56,263 bases of DNA from the IMG/VR virus record IMGVR_UViG_3300032309_001984, positions 1 through 56,263 of that record; one strand, written 5' to 3'. The translations under genes and the position numbers were made by a program. A model generated the notes under the pieces. That model was not told the DNA's origin and did no database searches. It saw nothing but the letters and a program-made list of their open reading frames with translations. The stretch comes from a virus. Positions 24,546 to 32,690 of the stretch are shown here, piece after piece (positions within the stretch are counted from its first letter, which is position 1; each line of letters begins with the position of its first letter).

Positions 24546-24636
24546 CTTGTGGCACCCATACTTTCTTTCCATCTTTCCACACAGGCCAATAACCAAGGCT
24601 ACGCCAATCCATCTGTGCGATCTTAGGCTCTTTCAT
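24523..24636 (-). CDS. Trp-rich small protein
   Basis: 37 aa (MDWRSLGYWPVWKDGKKVW core); resembles tiny proteins with a WPxWKDGKKVW signature. Overlaps both neighbours; fits the compressed style here. Confidence 0.45.
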   Translation of the reverse strand: MKEPKIAQMDWRSLGYWPVWKDGKKVWVPQDEKDSKD

Positions 24637-24724
24637 CCATGCTCCTGTCCCATAAAACTAAACACTTAGTACATTGTATACCATCTTCACGCATATACCA
24701 AGTATGGCTACACTTAATATCCAC
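24623..24724 (-). CDS. Zinc-knuckle microprotein, GTG start
   Basis: 33 aa; KCSHTW and CTKC give C-x-H...CxxC. GTG start overlaps the stop of the upstream gene. Confidence 0.4.
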   Translation of the reverse strand: MDIKCSHTWYMREDGIQCTKCLVLWDRSMDERA

Positions 24725-24920
24725 CTAAGCACTCATTTCTTGTATGATATAGGCGAATCTTTGTCAAGATTTTGCGGGATGGACCAGACAGATCTTCCTT
24801 ACAAGTGCTACACCTATAAGACCATTCCCCAGTAAAGAAATCATGCACATATCCCTTAGCGTTGGCATACTTCTTGGCTACAAATGTAGTAAATGGATCA
24901 GGTATTTCCATGTTTATCAT
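24714..24920 (-). CDS. Small CxxC protein, leaderless
   Basis: 68 aa. RCSTCKEDLSG zinc-type knuckle plus a later Cys. TGATATGAT (minus hexamer 24927-24932) ends 6 nt before the ATG at 24920, which selects this start over an internal Met. Confidence 0.6.
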   Translation of the reverse strand: MINMEIPDPFTTFVAKKYANAKGYVHDFFTGEWSYRCSTCKEDLSGPSRKILTKIRLYHTRNECLGGY

Positions 24921-24982
24921 ATTCTAATCATATCACTTTTAGCCTGGGATTGCAAGATGCTCATCGTAATCATTAGTATAAA

Positions 24983-25108
24983 CTAATCAGATAAGCATGT
25001 AAGGCAGACAAAAGGCTGATCATCTTGTTTAAAATATAGTTGATCACATTGAGTGCAGGCTACTTTGTAGCCCATAAACTTACTATAGGATGATTCTAGT
25101 CTATGCAT
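24983..25108 (-). CDS. Zinc-knuckle microprotein, leaderless
   Basis: 41 aa with CTQC and CLTC. TGATACAAT (minus hexamer 25115-25120) ends 6 nt before the ATG. Confidence 0.6.
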   Translation of the reverse strand: MHRLESSYSKFMGYKVACTQCDQLYFKQDDQPFVCLTCLSD

Positions 25109-25130
25109 TGGATTATTGTATCATAAATTA

Positions 25131-25973
25131 TTAACAGATTGGCAGGTTATGCTTTATCAGATAGTCATCATATTTTATTTTTGTTCCATAGTCATTGATC
25201 CAAAAATCTGAATCAAATCCTGTCTTATAAAGGTCGTCATGATGGAATGGGTTAAAGTCAAAGGAAACAGATGGGTCATTTTCTAATCCATGGATCACAT
25301 TTAGAAATGGAACGTATAGCATAACTCTGGGTATGTTCTTGCTAATGCTTTCTGTAAAGTGTGTCTCAGACTCCCTTATAACCTGTTCCATTATTTTGGA
25401 TCCTTTTTTAACAGCATAGTTAGAACTTTTTGTAGTTGATGACCTGATCATCATACCATTTTCTGACTCATATACCTCTACACCATTTCTATTTGCCTGC
25501 ACCTTTAACCGAAACTGAATGTGCTCTTCATTAAAATTGTTTGCTCTCATCATATCTATTTTATCCTGAATTGGTGCATCTGATTTGATGGGGGTAGAAA
25601 CAAATATCTCAGCATCTTCAAGACCATTAAGGCAATAGGTAATAGACTGAGTACATACAGAGTCCATATCAGCATATACACCACCATGCTCGTATGTAAC
25701 CACATATCTCCAGATGTCTGCTTGGCACACACCATCTTGAGTGGCATAATACTTCCAAAGTATTGGATACTTTTTAATTATTTCTTCTCTTTCAGTATGG
25801 CTTACATATCTATAGTCCCAGTCTGGGTTAAGGTTTTTCCATGTCTGTGCTATTTTTTTAAAATGGATTGGCAGATCAGAATATTCGTAATTATGTGTTT
25901 GCCAGATGATCTTTGGGATATCCACAGGATTACTCAAAAGATTCATTCCTGTATAAAGAGATCTGTTTTCCAT
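25131..25973 (-). CDS. GT32-type glycosyltransferase
   Basis: 280 aa. IPKIIWQTH at residues 19-27 and ADIWRYVVTYEHGGVYADMDS with the DxD metal site are the signature of the Gly_transf_sug/GT32 (Och1-like, capsular) family. Uses a nucleotide sugar to extend a glycan. Overlaps the methyltransferase gene by 44 nt, so the two are coupled. Confidence 0.88.
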   Translation of the reverse strand: MENRSLYTGMNLLSNPVDIPKIIWQTHNYEYSDLPIHFKKIAQTWKNLNPDWDYRYVSHTEREEIIKKYPILWKYYATQDGVCQADIWRYVVTYEHGGVYADMDSVCTQSITYCLNGLEDAEIFVSTPIKSDAPIQDKIDMMRANNFNEEHIQFRLKVQANRNGVEVYESENGMMIRSSTTKSSNYAVKKGSKIMEQVIRESETHFTESISKNIPRVMLYVPFLNVIHGLENDPSVSFDFNPFHHDDLYKTGFDSDFWINDYGTKIKYDDYLIKHNLPIC

Positions 25974-26505
25974 TATATCTCTCTATCTTCTCAAAATCAA
26001 AAGAAAATGGTTTTTCTGATAAATCTATAGGTCTGGCTCTTCCCATAGGTATATCGCTATTTAGTTCTCTATCATTGACTTTGATATACATGTCGCAAAA
26101 TAGGGCATACCTTGCGTTGGTTTTAATTTTATCTATTATGCTGACTATCTTTGAGTTAGGCAAGTGTTGAAGAACATCTTTAATTATAATTAAGTCAACT
26201 GGCTCAATTTCAAGGGAATCAAAATCTCCATGGATAAACTTAACATTATCTGTAGCATGGGCCATTGTTTCATCTAGTATAACTGAACTAATATCAATGC
26301 CTGTATAAACCTTATCCTCTAGGTTATAGTTTTGACCCAGCCTCCAGTCACCACACCCAACATCAATTATTGTCTTAATATCTTCTTGTTTTAGAAAAGA
26401 GTTGACTATGTCTATCCAGACCTTGGCCTGTTCTGGCTCTGATCCTGGGCCACTCTTATAGCCCCATCTATTTTCTAAATATATAATATCGAATTCGTTT
26501 GACAC
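25930..26505 (-). CDS. Class I SAM-dependent methyltransferase, leaderless GTG start
   Basis: 191 aa. TIIDVGCGDWRLG is motif I, GIDIS motif II and LIIIKDVLQHL the motif IV-V region. TGATACAAT (minus hexamer 26512-26517) ends 6 nt before a GTG, a leaderless mRNA with non-ATG start. Coupled to the glycosyltransferase, suggesting methylation of a sugar. Confidence 0.85.
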   Translation of the reverse strand: MSNEFDIIYLENRWGYKSGPGSEPEQAKVWIDIVNSFLKQEDIKTIIDVGCGDWRLGQNYNLEDKVYTGIDISSVILDETMAHATDNVKFIHGDFDSLEIEPVDLIIIKDVLQHLPNSKIVSIIDKIKTNARYALFCDMYIKVNDRELNSDIPMGRARPIDLSEKPFSFDFEKIERYNGKQISLYRNESFE

Positions 26506-26615
26506 TATTTGATTGTATCATATATAGCGTATATATTCAATTTTTTGGTTTTAAAGTTCGGCGACAAGTAGAGGTTAACAAACCATTCTATGCCCTACAC
26601 GGGCAATAGTGGTTA

Positions 26616-27065
26616 CTATCCCTGATTTGCCCATTTCCTCAAATTACATAGCCCATGTGCTGGTCTGACATTCTGCAAGGTATCTGAGCCACCTTTTGCA
26701 ATAGGAACAACATGATCAATATGCAAACCTTGCTCCCAGCCCTTGACCCCACATTTTCGGGGAGCCAGAAGATCAATGCCTAATCCACATAAGTAACATA
26801 CATCCCCATAGTTAGAGATAACCTGGGATTCTTTATACTCGTTCGTAATACTTGCCCTACGTCGCCGATTCTTAGATCTTTCTCGTTCTCTTACCAGATC
26901 AAGGTTTGAGGCACGATACTTGGCTGTCACAGAACGGCGATTATTATTGGCATATCGTAATCTATTGTAGAGACTTGATGCAGCCAAACACTCAACACAT
27001 GGTTTAGTCTTATGGTTATGGTGTTTGCGATATCCAGCATAGGTTCCGCAGTTAGAATACATCAT
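26616..27065 (-). CDS. HNH endonuclease
   Basis: 149 aa. N-terminal zinc/basic segment (CGTYAGYRKHH...CVEC, then an Arg-rich helix); HNH core CYLCG...GLHIDHVVPIAKGGSDTLQNVRPAHGLCN with two CxxC-type pairs, the HxDH and Asn/His of the fold. Could be a free-standing homing or packaging-associated nuclease. A TGCCC/GGGCA hairpin lies downstream. Confidence 0.88.
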   Translation of the reverse strand: MMYSNCGTYAGYRKHHNHKTKPCVECLAASSLYNRLRYANNNRRSVTAKYRASNLDLVRERERSKNRRRRASITNEYKESQVISNYGDVCYLCGLGIDLLAPRKCGVKGWEQGLHIDHVVPIAKGGSDTLQNVRPAHGLCNLRKWANQG

Positions 27066-27204
27066 CTTTAAAAAAATCTATACCGAGATACCACTTAAAG
27101 AGATATAGGCCTATCTCCCATTGGTGTCTGATTGGATAGCCCCAGTTATGCAGATATACCCCAATAGAGTAATTAGAGGTCATGGTGCCATAGTGGAGTT
27201 TCAT
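27052..27204 (-). CDS. Aromatic-rich small protein
   Basis: 50 aa, Trp/Tyr/Phe-rich (HNWGYPIRHQWEIGLYLFKWYLG). ATGA overlap upstream; its end overlaps the HNH start. Confidence 0.5.
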   Translation of the reverse strand: MKLHYGTMTSNYSIGVYLHNWGYPIRHQWEIGLYLFKWYLGIDFFKDDVF

Positions 27205-27389
27205 TTGCACATCAAACAGTAGTATGGGGCACGAAAGTTATCCTTATTGGTGTAGATGGTTTGAGCACATTTGGAACATTTAATATGCCCCATAGATGGA
27301 TCTTTGTCTGCCGTTTGAATTGTCAAACTTTTTGTATAGTATACCTTTGTGGCATACCAGGTGATTAGTATTGCGATTATTGTTAGCAT
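27201..27389 (-). CDS. Membrane-anchored zinc ribbon
   Basis: 62 aa from MLTIIAILI: one N-terminal transmembrane helix, then CSKC...CLMC. An alternative start at 27401 overlaps the upstream stop. Confidence 0.6.
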   Translation of the reverse strand: MLTIIAILITWYATKVYYTKSLTIQTADKDPSMGHIKCSKCAQTIYTNKDNFRAPYYCLMCK

Positions 27390-27390
27390 G

Positions 27391-27522
27391 TTATTCCTCA
27401 AAACTCATTTGTGATGACCAGAAGTCGTTATCGTATGTTTCAATTTCATCTACTACATCATGACAATTAGAGCAAGTTACCTTGCCATCTAAGTCAATTT
27501 CATAGTAGTGTTTACATTCCAT
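27391..27522 (-). CDS. Zinc-knuckle microprotein, leaderless
   Basis: 43 aa: CKH near the start and CSNCH. TGGTACTAT (minus hexamer 27529-27534) ends 6 nt before the ATG. Confidence 0.55.
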   Translation of the reverse strand: MECKHYYEIDLDGKVTCSNCHDVVDEIETYDNDFWSSQMSFEE

Positions 27523-27566
27523 AACTCTATAGTACCACATGAAGGTTAACAAAGTTATCCACAGGT

Positions 27567-27686
27567 TTAGCAGTTATGGCTACAGCCACATATTGTACAA
27601 ACACTGTCTTGAACAGTGCAATCATCACACCAATCAGGAGGGATTTGCTTATATCCTGGGATCTTTTCTTCGGTTTGTTCTGTCAT
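27567..27686 (-). CDS. Zinc-knuckle microprotein, leaderless
   Basis: 39 aa with CDDC and C..CGC near the C terminus. TGATATAAT (minus hexamer 27693-27698) ends 6 nt before the ATG. Lies between DnaA boxes. Confidence 0.55.
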   Translation of the reverse strand: MTEQTEEKIPGYKQIPPDWCDDCTVQDSVCTICGCSHNC

Positions 27687-28063
27687 ATACTAATTATATC
27701 AAATAGTTATCCACAGGTTTATCCACATAATAATCTTACTGATTATATATTTAGACATTCTAGAAGTGGAGTGATGTGGAGGATAGTGGAGAATAGAGCG
27801 CTTTTATAGAAGGCGTTCGTAATGCCAAACCTCAAACCTTCTTTCCCCCAAACCTTCGAAGCGGGATTGTATCACAAACCTTCATATCTGTCAAACCATC
27901 ATATGCAGGGTTTGGGCATTATATCCTAGTTTTTAAGGTTTGTCAAGCCCATTTGCTGCATAAAAAAATCTCCCAAAACCAGGGAGAAATTGTCGATAAT
28001 CGTAATGTTTTTTAAACAAACCTTTATGAAATATTTAGAAACCAGGACATAATGGTTTGTTAT

Positions 28064-28294
28064 TTACCATAGGGTTAGTTGTGTATACTTTAGGTCCCCG
28101 CCTTCGGCGTCCTTAACAGGATTATGATTCATTTCTGGGGCGGGGGACTTAGGAAAGAAAGCCTTAAGAGTAACAATAGAATACAACATACCAGTAAGAG
28201 TACCCATGAATTTATCAAACCCTACAGAGTCATGAGGTTGATCATGTCTATGGGATTTGTTCTGATACATCTGTGAAAAATGATCTCTGGCCAT
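28064..28294 (-). CDS. Hypothetical protein inside iteron region, leaderless
   Basis: 76 aa, His-rich N terminus (SHRHDQPHD), one possible hydrophobic segment (FMGTLTGMLYSIVTLKAFF). TGTTATAAT (minus hexamer 28301-28306) ends 6 nt before the ATG. Position between the two iteron groups makes it a candidate replication-associated protein, by location only. Confidence 0.55.
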   Translation of the reverse strand: MARDHFSQMYQNKSHRHDQPHDSVGFDKFMGTLTGMLYSIVTLKAFFPKSPAPEMNHNPVKDAEGGDLKYTQLTLW

Positions 28295-28504
28295 AATATA
28301 ATTATAACATGGTTTGACAAACCTGGTTTGATATGATATAAGGTTTGGGGAAATAAGGTTTGGATCGTAATGTTCTGCTGGGGGAAAGTTTTTGAGGTTC
28401 GTAATGTCTAGGTTTGGGGATTTTTTGGTTTGGATCGTAATAAGGTTTGAAGGTTTGAAATAGACACCGCCCCGTCCCAGCCCCGCAGGGCTAGAACAGA
28501 AGGT

Positions 28505-28765
28505 TTAGTCTCCGTCTAATAAATCTGCAATGTCCTCAAACCCTGTATCCTCAGTATCTAAACCTTCAATAAATAAATCCCATGTTTCATTTATGTATTG
28601 CTCTAGTGTTGTAGTATGATTGATGATACCCTCGGCAAATGCAAAAGCAAGTGGCAAACCTAAATCATTGTATTCAAAGAAATCTGCCCATTCGTCCTCA
28701 CCCTTGAATTGAATCCAAAGTTGTCCTAAGATTAGTGCCTTGTTCTCAAAGGTTGTTGTAAGCAT
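28505..28765 (-). CDS. Acidic hypothetical protein
   Basis: 86 aa from MLTTTFENKALILGQ; acidic C terminus (DTEDTGFEDIADLLDGD). Start overlaps the end of the upstream gene. This protein type is common in actinobacteriophages but has no function. Confidence 0.55.
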   Translation of the reverse strand: MLTTTFENKALILGQLWIQFKGEDEWADFFEYNDLGLPLAFAFAEGIINHTTTLEQYINETWDLFIEGLDTEDTGFEDIADLLDGD

Positions 28766-28952
28766 AGTTAGTACCTTCCTTAGTTTCTTTTGCTGACTCT
28801 GCGATTGTCTGTACTCTATTGTACACGACATGGGGCTGAGATTTTGCTAGGTATTCCCCGACTAATTCCAAATCAACTCTGAGGTCAGAAACCATGTTGC
28901 CCAATTTCATGGCAACCTTTTCTTCCTCTGTGACTCGCCTGCTTATACGCAT
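28746..28952 (-). CDS. Hypothetical helical protein
   Basis: 68 aa from MRISRRVTEEE; GGGAGAACT before the ATG and a TACAAT promoter about 25 nt further up (28973). Confidence 0.55.
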   Translation of the reverse strand: MRISRRVTEEEKVAMKLGNMVSDLRVDLELVGEYLAKSQPHVVYNRVQTIAESAKETKEGTNYAYNNL

Positions 28953-29044
28953 AGTTCTCCCTTGTATCCATTGTATCAAAAAGTGGGGGAAAGAGCAAGC
29001 CCCACGCCTGCCCCTTCCACCCTATAATCTAGAGGACCCACTCC

Positions 29045-29401
29045 CTAGATCTGCGACAGTAAAACTGGTCGATATGCTGCGATGAATAGGTCCCATTTGA
29101 CTGGAACGTTATCAGTGACAGTCTGATTAGTAAAGTCAATAACCACTGTCTGCTCGCCTAGGTCATAGTTAGTACCATTAATTGCATAGATTCCAAAGCC
29201 TGTCTCTTCTAGCACGGAATGCTGCATAAGATAACTAATAACCATACGGGTGCCATATGCTGCATCACTCCAACGTGGCTTGGCATGCATTAAGGCTTGG
29301 GCAATGTCCTGCTCCCAGCCGTCCTGTCCCCAGTGGCTGTAGAGTACAACGCTAGGGCCCTCATCCGAATCCTTGAATACAAAATTAATACGTGCTCCCA
29401 T
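29045..29401 (-). CDS. Hypothetical protein
   Basis: 118 aa from MGARINFVFKDSDEGPSVVLYSHW; mixed alpha/beta. The pattern resembles a family of phage proteins starting with a strand-rich FxDxxGxxVxLYSHWG segment. TAATG overlap with 29401-29547. Confidence 0.6.
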   Translation of the reverse strand: MGARINFVFKDSDEGPSVVLYSHWGQDGWEQDIAQALMHAKPRWSDAAYGTRMVISYLMQHSVLEETGFGIYAINGTNYDLGEQTVVIDFTNQTVTDNVPVKWDLFIAAYRPVLLSQI

Positions 29402-29547
29402 TAGTTCTCTTCCTTCCAAGATACAATTGATAGTTGGCTTAAAATTTCATTGCATAGGGCTTCTTCATCTTCTGACTCAGCCTCGTATCTAAACGTCATG
29501 TAGTCGCCTGTTGGCTCAAAGATTACTTCTACTTTATATTCGCTCAT
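29401..29547 (-). CDS. Small acidic protein
   Basis: 48 aa; ATGA overlap upstream and TAATG downstream. Not recognised. Confidence 0.5.
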   Translation of the reverse strand: MSEYKVEVIFEPTGDYMTFRYEAESEDEEALCNEILSQLSIVSWKEEN

Positions 29548-29987
29548 TTAGTTTCCAATCCTACTAGGGTCATTTCTTCAATGGTAGCACAATTAGGGCA
29601 TTTTTCCAAATCCTGCTCTTGGAAGGCATCTCTAATAAGATTATCAGGGTCTTCCCATTCTGAGTCACAGGCCTCACAGTAGTACCATGGAATTCCTACC
29701 TGAACCTGAATGGTCGTGTCAGGTGGGCAAGGTACCTCAGTGACAAAGTATCCTATTCTATTTACAAATCCCCAGCCGTTCCAGATATACATGCCACCGT
29801 CGTCACCGTCGCCAAGCATCCATATACGGTCTTCAGGGATAGACTTAACAAACTCTACCTCTGAGCCATATGTCTCAAACATATGTCCGTCAAATGAGGA
29901 GGTGGTTTCAAGGTGATTCTTGATAGGCTTATAAGTGTTAAACCAATCCTCTTCAGTCATTTCGATAAAGCGTTCGTTAGTTGACAT
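29544..29987 (-). CDS. Zinc-ribbon-containing hypothetical protein
   Basis: 147 aa from MSTNERFIEM. The C-terminal part has CEACDSEWED...CPNC (two CxxC, about residues 104-131), a rubredoxin/ribbon-like pair. Confidence 0.6.
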   Translation of the reverse strand: MSTNERFIEMTEEDWFNTYKPIKNHLETTSSFDGHMFETYGSEVEFVKSIPEDRIWMLGDGDDGGMYIWNGWGFVNRIGYFVTEVPCPPDTTIQVQVGIPWYYCEACDSEWEDPDNLIRDAFQEQDLEKCPNCATIEEMTLVGLETK

Positions 29988-30186
29988 CTTTACCTGCAGG
30001 CTCGTATTGCTCATCGTAGATTAGGAAGTAGGCAACTGACAATGCTTCTGCATAGCCTTCTGCATAAGTGCGTTCCATAGATACCATAGCGTCACTATAG
30101 TCATCTTCTTCTTCCTCTTTAGCAATCTCGCTAAATTCTTTCCAAGCATCGTCAATCATGTCACGAAGCATTTCTTGTGGGGTCAT
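29977..30186 (-). CDS. Acidic hypothetical protein
   Basis: 69 aa, acidic helical (EIAKEEEEDDYSD); overlaps at both ends within the minus operon. Confidence 0.5.
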   Translation of the reverse strand: MTPQEMLRDMIDDAWKEFSEIAKEEEEDDYSDAMVSMERTYAEGYAEALSVAYFLIYDEQYEPAGKDVN

Positions 30187-30425
30187 ACTAGGCTCTCCTC
30201 TATGTGTTTTCTGTCTATAGATAAATTATACGTCAAGACGTAGCAGTTTGTCAAGGCCTGCAGATACCCTTGCAAAAATCTGTCGTCATTGTCTCCGTCA
30301 AGGAGTTGCTCTACATCAAGCATTTCGTTTTTAAGGTAGCCGTGCATTAGATCGATTAATGGGATAGTTACATCCTCTAATCCTTTTTCTAAATAGTCGG
30401 GGAGAAAGGGATACTTATCACTCAT
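30183..30425 (-). CDS. Hypothetical protein
   Basis: 80 aa; ends shared by overlap with neighbours. The EGYAEALSVAYFL-like end of the 29977 product and QGYLQALTNCYVL here suggest two diverged paralogues. Confidence 0.5.
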   Translation of the reverse strand: MSDKYPFLPDYLEKGLEDVTIPLIDLMHGYLKNEMLDVEQLLDGDNDDRFLQGYLQALTNCYVLTYNLSIDRKHIEESLV

Positions 30426-30567
30426 TGATTACCTCGATTAAATGTTTAACAGCGTAGATTTGTCCCTCGATATCTACCACATGAATAGAAGCAGGGTTTT
30501 CTTCAAGGTCTTGTTCAAGACTTATAAGGTGCAGGCTTAGGTATTGCTTAAAGGTTTCTAGGTCCAT
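30418..30567 (-). CDS. Small hypothetical protein, leaderless
   Basis: 49 aa. GTATAAT (minus hexamer 30574-30579) ends 6 nt before the ATG, giving an internal promoter in the operon. Confidence 0.55.
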   Translation of the reverse strand: MDLETFKQYLSLHLISLEQDLEENPASIHVVDIEGQIYAVKHLIEVINE

Positions 30568-30570
30568 ATA

Positions 30571-30810
30571 TTAATTATACGGGTTGGTGTTGATTTTTAC
30601 AAGCCGAGAGGGTGTGACCTTGATCACAGGTTCATAGTCAGGGGTGGGATCTTCATCCACATGGGTAGCAGTGGCATCCCACTTGCTTAATAGGATTACA
30701 TGTGATGTGGCATGGCAAATGCATGCGGGATCAATCTGAGGCTCAACAGATGCAGTAATCTCTATAAGAGCATCACAGTCAGTACAAAGATAGGTAAACT
30801 TAGTCCACAT
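30571..30810 (-). CDS. CxxC hypothetical protein
   Basis: 79 aa. CTDCDALIEI and a later CICH give a possible zinc site. A TGTGA-N6-TCACA palindrome occurs inside the gene at 30613-30628. TAATG overlap upstream. Confidence 0.55.
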   Translation of the reverse strand: MWTKFTYLCTDCDALIEITASVEPQIDPACICHATSHVILLSKWDATATHVDEDPTPDYEPVIKVTPSRLVKINTNPYN

Positions 30811-30890
30811 TAGCAGTCCTCACAAGTAGTATCACCGTAGGTAATAGAGACTCCACATTCAGAGCACCAAGACTCATCATACATTCCCAT
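30810..30890 (-). CDS. Zinc-knuckle microprotein
   Basis: 26 aa with CSEC and CEDC. TAATG overlaps on both sides. Confidence 0.5.
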   Translation of the reverse strand: MGMYDESWCSECGVSITYGDTTCEDC

Positions 30891-31048
30891 TAGTCAAAGT
30901 ACCCTTCTGCCCATAGGCCTTGTAAGAAATCTTGTGCCATAACTAAATAATTATGAATGGCAGGGTTTTGGTCTGCATCAAGCATGAAGTCAGCAGTTTT
31001 AACTCCGTAAACCATGTTATCTAAATCTTCCAATGTATAGCCTAACAT
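30890..31048 (-). CDS. Small hypothetical protein
   Basis: 52 aa, acidic helical. TAATG overlaps on both sides. Confidence 0.5.
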   Translation of the reverse strand: MLGYTLEDLDNMVYGVKTADFMLDADQNPAIHNYLVMAQDFLQGLWAEGYFD

Positions 31049-31212
31049 TAGTTCTCCTCATCCCACCAGTATTTGACTATTGTATTCAAGGTAGTGTGGA
31101 TGTTACAATCACAATCCCCACCGTTCATATTTTCCATGTATTCGAGATGTTGTTCATTGTCCATATACATCTCATTGACTAGTTCGTCAATTGTTCTCAT
31201 TGTTTGGGTCAT
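31048..31212 (-). CDS. Small acidic protein, leaderless, heads operon
   Basis: 54 aa. TTGACA (minus 31242-31247), 17-nt spacer and TGTCATAAT (hexamer 31219-31224) ending 6 nt before the ATG: a full sigma70-like promoter driving a leaderless mRNA for the 31.2 to 30.6 kb gene chain. Confidence 0.6.
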   Translation of the reverse strand: MTQTMRTIDELVNEMYMDNEQHLEYMENMNGGDCDCNIHTTLNTIVKYWWDEEN

Positions 31213-31360
31213 GTCTTAATTATGACAGGATTTTGGGGAAATGTCAAGTCTATCGTAAAGATTTTTAAGTTTGACATTTTTTGGGGGATTTCTATTTATC
31301 TTCGTAAAGATTTTTAAAGTTGACATTTTTTGAAAGTTGTGACCGCCCCATTTTCTTTGC

Positions 31361-31433
31361 GATTCCAACGGGACTTGAACCCGTAGCCTCTACCGTGACA
31401 GGGTAGCGATCTAACCAATTGATCTATGGAACC
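31361..31433 (-). tRNA. tRNA-Asp (GTC)
   Basis: Acceptor GGTTCCA/TGGAATC (one G-T), anticodon stem CTACC/GGTAG with loop CTGTCAC, T-loop TTCAAGT. No encoded CCA. Confidence 0.9.
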
Positions 31434-31436
31434 TTG

Positions 31437-31457
31437 CGAGCAGTTTTTATTCTTGCT
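31437..31457 (-). terminator. Conserved GAGCA/TGCTC hairpin, copy 1
   Basis: GAGCA-N11-TGCTC just past the DUF932 gene end, flanked by CCT. Same stem and an A-rich loop recur at 32646, 33838 and 36901. Confidence 0.55.
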
Positions 31458-31472
31458 CAGGAATTTTTTTAT

Positions 31473-32489
31473 TTATGCAATCTGCATTGTGCTTTGCACA
31501 ATTTTTAGCAAACGATTTTTTTCTGCGTTGATAGCAGGGTCAAATCCTGATGCTGATGCAAGAATGGATTCGTTAGAACCACCACGAGCAGAACGGTACC
31601 AATCAAGGCGTTCAGTTAGTGCATTGAAAGCACCCCACGCATTACCAGCAATCATTCCGTTAAACTCGCCTGTGTAAATGTCGTTAATAACATCTACCTT
31701 GTTTTCCCATTTCTTGAAAGCACCCTTAGCATCTGCTTCTGGCTTTGGGTATGCAGCAAGAATGATGTCGTTGAATTGCTTAGCAGAAACTTCCTTCTCA
31801 ATCATAGCCTTAGCCATGAGGTCAAAAGAATCCATGTACTTATGAGCCATGCCAAGAGTCTCACGAGCAACGGCAACCTTACCTGATGCTGTTTGCGTGT
31901 GACGAATCTTGAATGATTGCTTAACGCCATTTTTCTTTTTGGTTGTGTTAAGTGCAAGATTGAGAGTATTAGCACACACTACACGAACAGGTGTAATACT
32001 TGCTTGAATAGCAATCGAGCCATCGTGTGATGTGTTGATGAGCAAATAAGTTTTTACCTTGTCTGCAACTCCGTTAGGGTCAAGAATTGTTTCACGCTCT
32101 AATGCCAATGCACCGAACACGACACGTCCACCCTTGATTGAGCCAGCCGTCTCCCAACGTCCACCACCATCAAGAATGTTATCACCGAATGAGAATAAAT
32201 CTTCATTTTGCATAACATGATAACGTTCACCAACGACACCAAGAATGTCTGTCTGTGTTGTATCTGTAGGGTTAGTACGCAATACGTACTGATAGTTTTT
32301 ATCGCTTGTTAAATGTGATGGGGTTTCCAAATCTTCCAGACGAACATTCCAATTATTTAGATTGGCAGCAGCAAGCATTTCGCTTGTTGTTTTTTCTTCT
32401 GTAAATACGGTACCCAATCCATGCCAAGCAGGTTCACGAAATGATGCGAATGAAACTTTACCATTTTGTGATTCTAGTTCATGTGCCAT
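31473..32489 (-). CDS. DUF932 phage/plasmid-like protein
   Basis: 338 aa. AWHGLGTVF near residue 20, VGERYHVMQNEDLFSF, RVVCANTLNLAL and HTQTASGKVAVARETLG are typical of the DUF932/TIGR03299 family of phages and plasmids. Function unsettled. AAAGGAG before the ATG; promoter of the TGTCAG class with an upstream CRP-type site. Confidence 0.9.
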   Translation of the reverse strand: MAHELESQNGKVSFASFREPAWHGLGTVFTEEKTTSEMLAAANLNNWNVRLEDLETPSHLTSDKNYQYVLRTNPTDTTQTDILGVVGERYHVMQNEDLFSFGDNILDGGGRWETAGSIKGGRVVFGALALERETILDPNGVADKVKTYLLINTSHDGSIAIQASITPVRVVCANTLNLALNTTKKKNGVKQSFKIRHTQTASGKVAVARETLGMAHKYMDSFDLMAKAMIEKEVSAKQFNDIILAAYPKPEADAKGAFKKWENKVDVINDIYTGEFNGMIAGNAWGAFNALTERLDWYRSARGGSNESILASASGFDPAINAEKNRLLKIVQSTMQIA

Positions 32490-32522
32490 GAGTTTTCTCC
32501 TTTTTGTTTTGTTGATAGTTTA

Positions 32523-32544
32523 AGTATAACAGGACAGGCTGACA
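32523..32544 (-). promoter_or_regulatory. TGTCAG-N10 promoter (DUF932 gene)
   Basis: Minus strand TGTCAG, 10 nt, TATACT (extended TGT-TATACT). Confidence 0.7.
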
Positions 32545-32598
32545 AATGCAAATCGGGATAGTTAGACATGGGGCAATTCGGACATATCGTAACCTCTA

Positions 32599-32614
32599 TG
32601 TGATATTGATCACA
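32599..32614. promoter_or_regulatory. CRP/GlxR-type site
   Basis: TGTGA-TATTGA-TCACA, perfect palindromic half sites, directly followed by CGGGGCGGTCC. Centre 78.5 bp from the -10 box of the DUF932 promoter. Confidence 0.75.
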
Positions 32615-32645
32615 CGGGGCGGTCCGCATTTTGCAGGGAACAGAG

Positions 32646-32669
32646 GAGCAGTTTTAAAACATGCTCAGG
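32646..32669 (-). terminator. Conserved GAGCA/TGCTC hairpin, copy 2
   Basis: GAGCAGTTTTAAAACATGCTC follows the end of the 32691 gene; loop is also conserved with copies 1 and 4. Confidence 0.55.
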
Positions 32670-32690
32670 TTTATTATTAGTAGCCCCCTA

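Larger units (their letters stand above)
27555..28460. other. Origin-like region: DnaA boxes and GGTTTG iterons
   Basis: Three exact TTATCCACA boxes at 27555-27563, 27707-27715 and 27719-27727. From 27826 to 28457 there are about 20 copies of GGTTTG or its complement, many as AAGGTTTG/CAAACCTT; left of the small gene at 28064 most are CAAACC, right of it GGTTTG. TCGTAAT also recurs (28361, 28399, 28435). The stretch 27700-28060 has no convincing gene. Together this resembles a replication origin. Confidence 0.55.

Noticed and set aside
26616-27065. HNH gene as part of an insertion sequence or intron
   Set aside because: No flanking inverted repeats, target duplications or split gene found.
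30613-30628. TGTGA-N6-TCACA as another operator
   Set aside because: Perfect motif but inside a coding sequence with no promoter at a suitable distance; kept out of the operator count.
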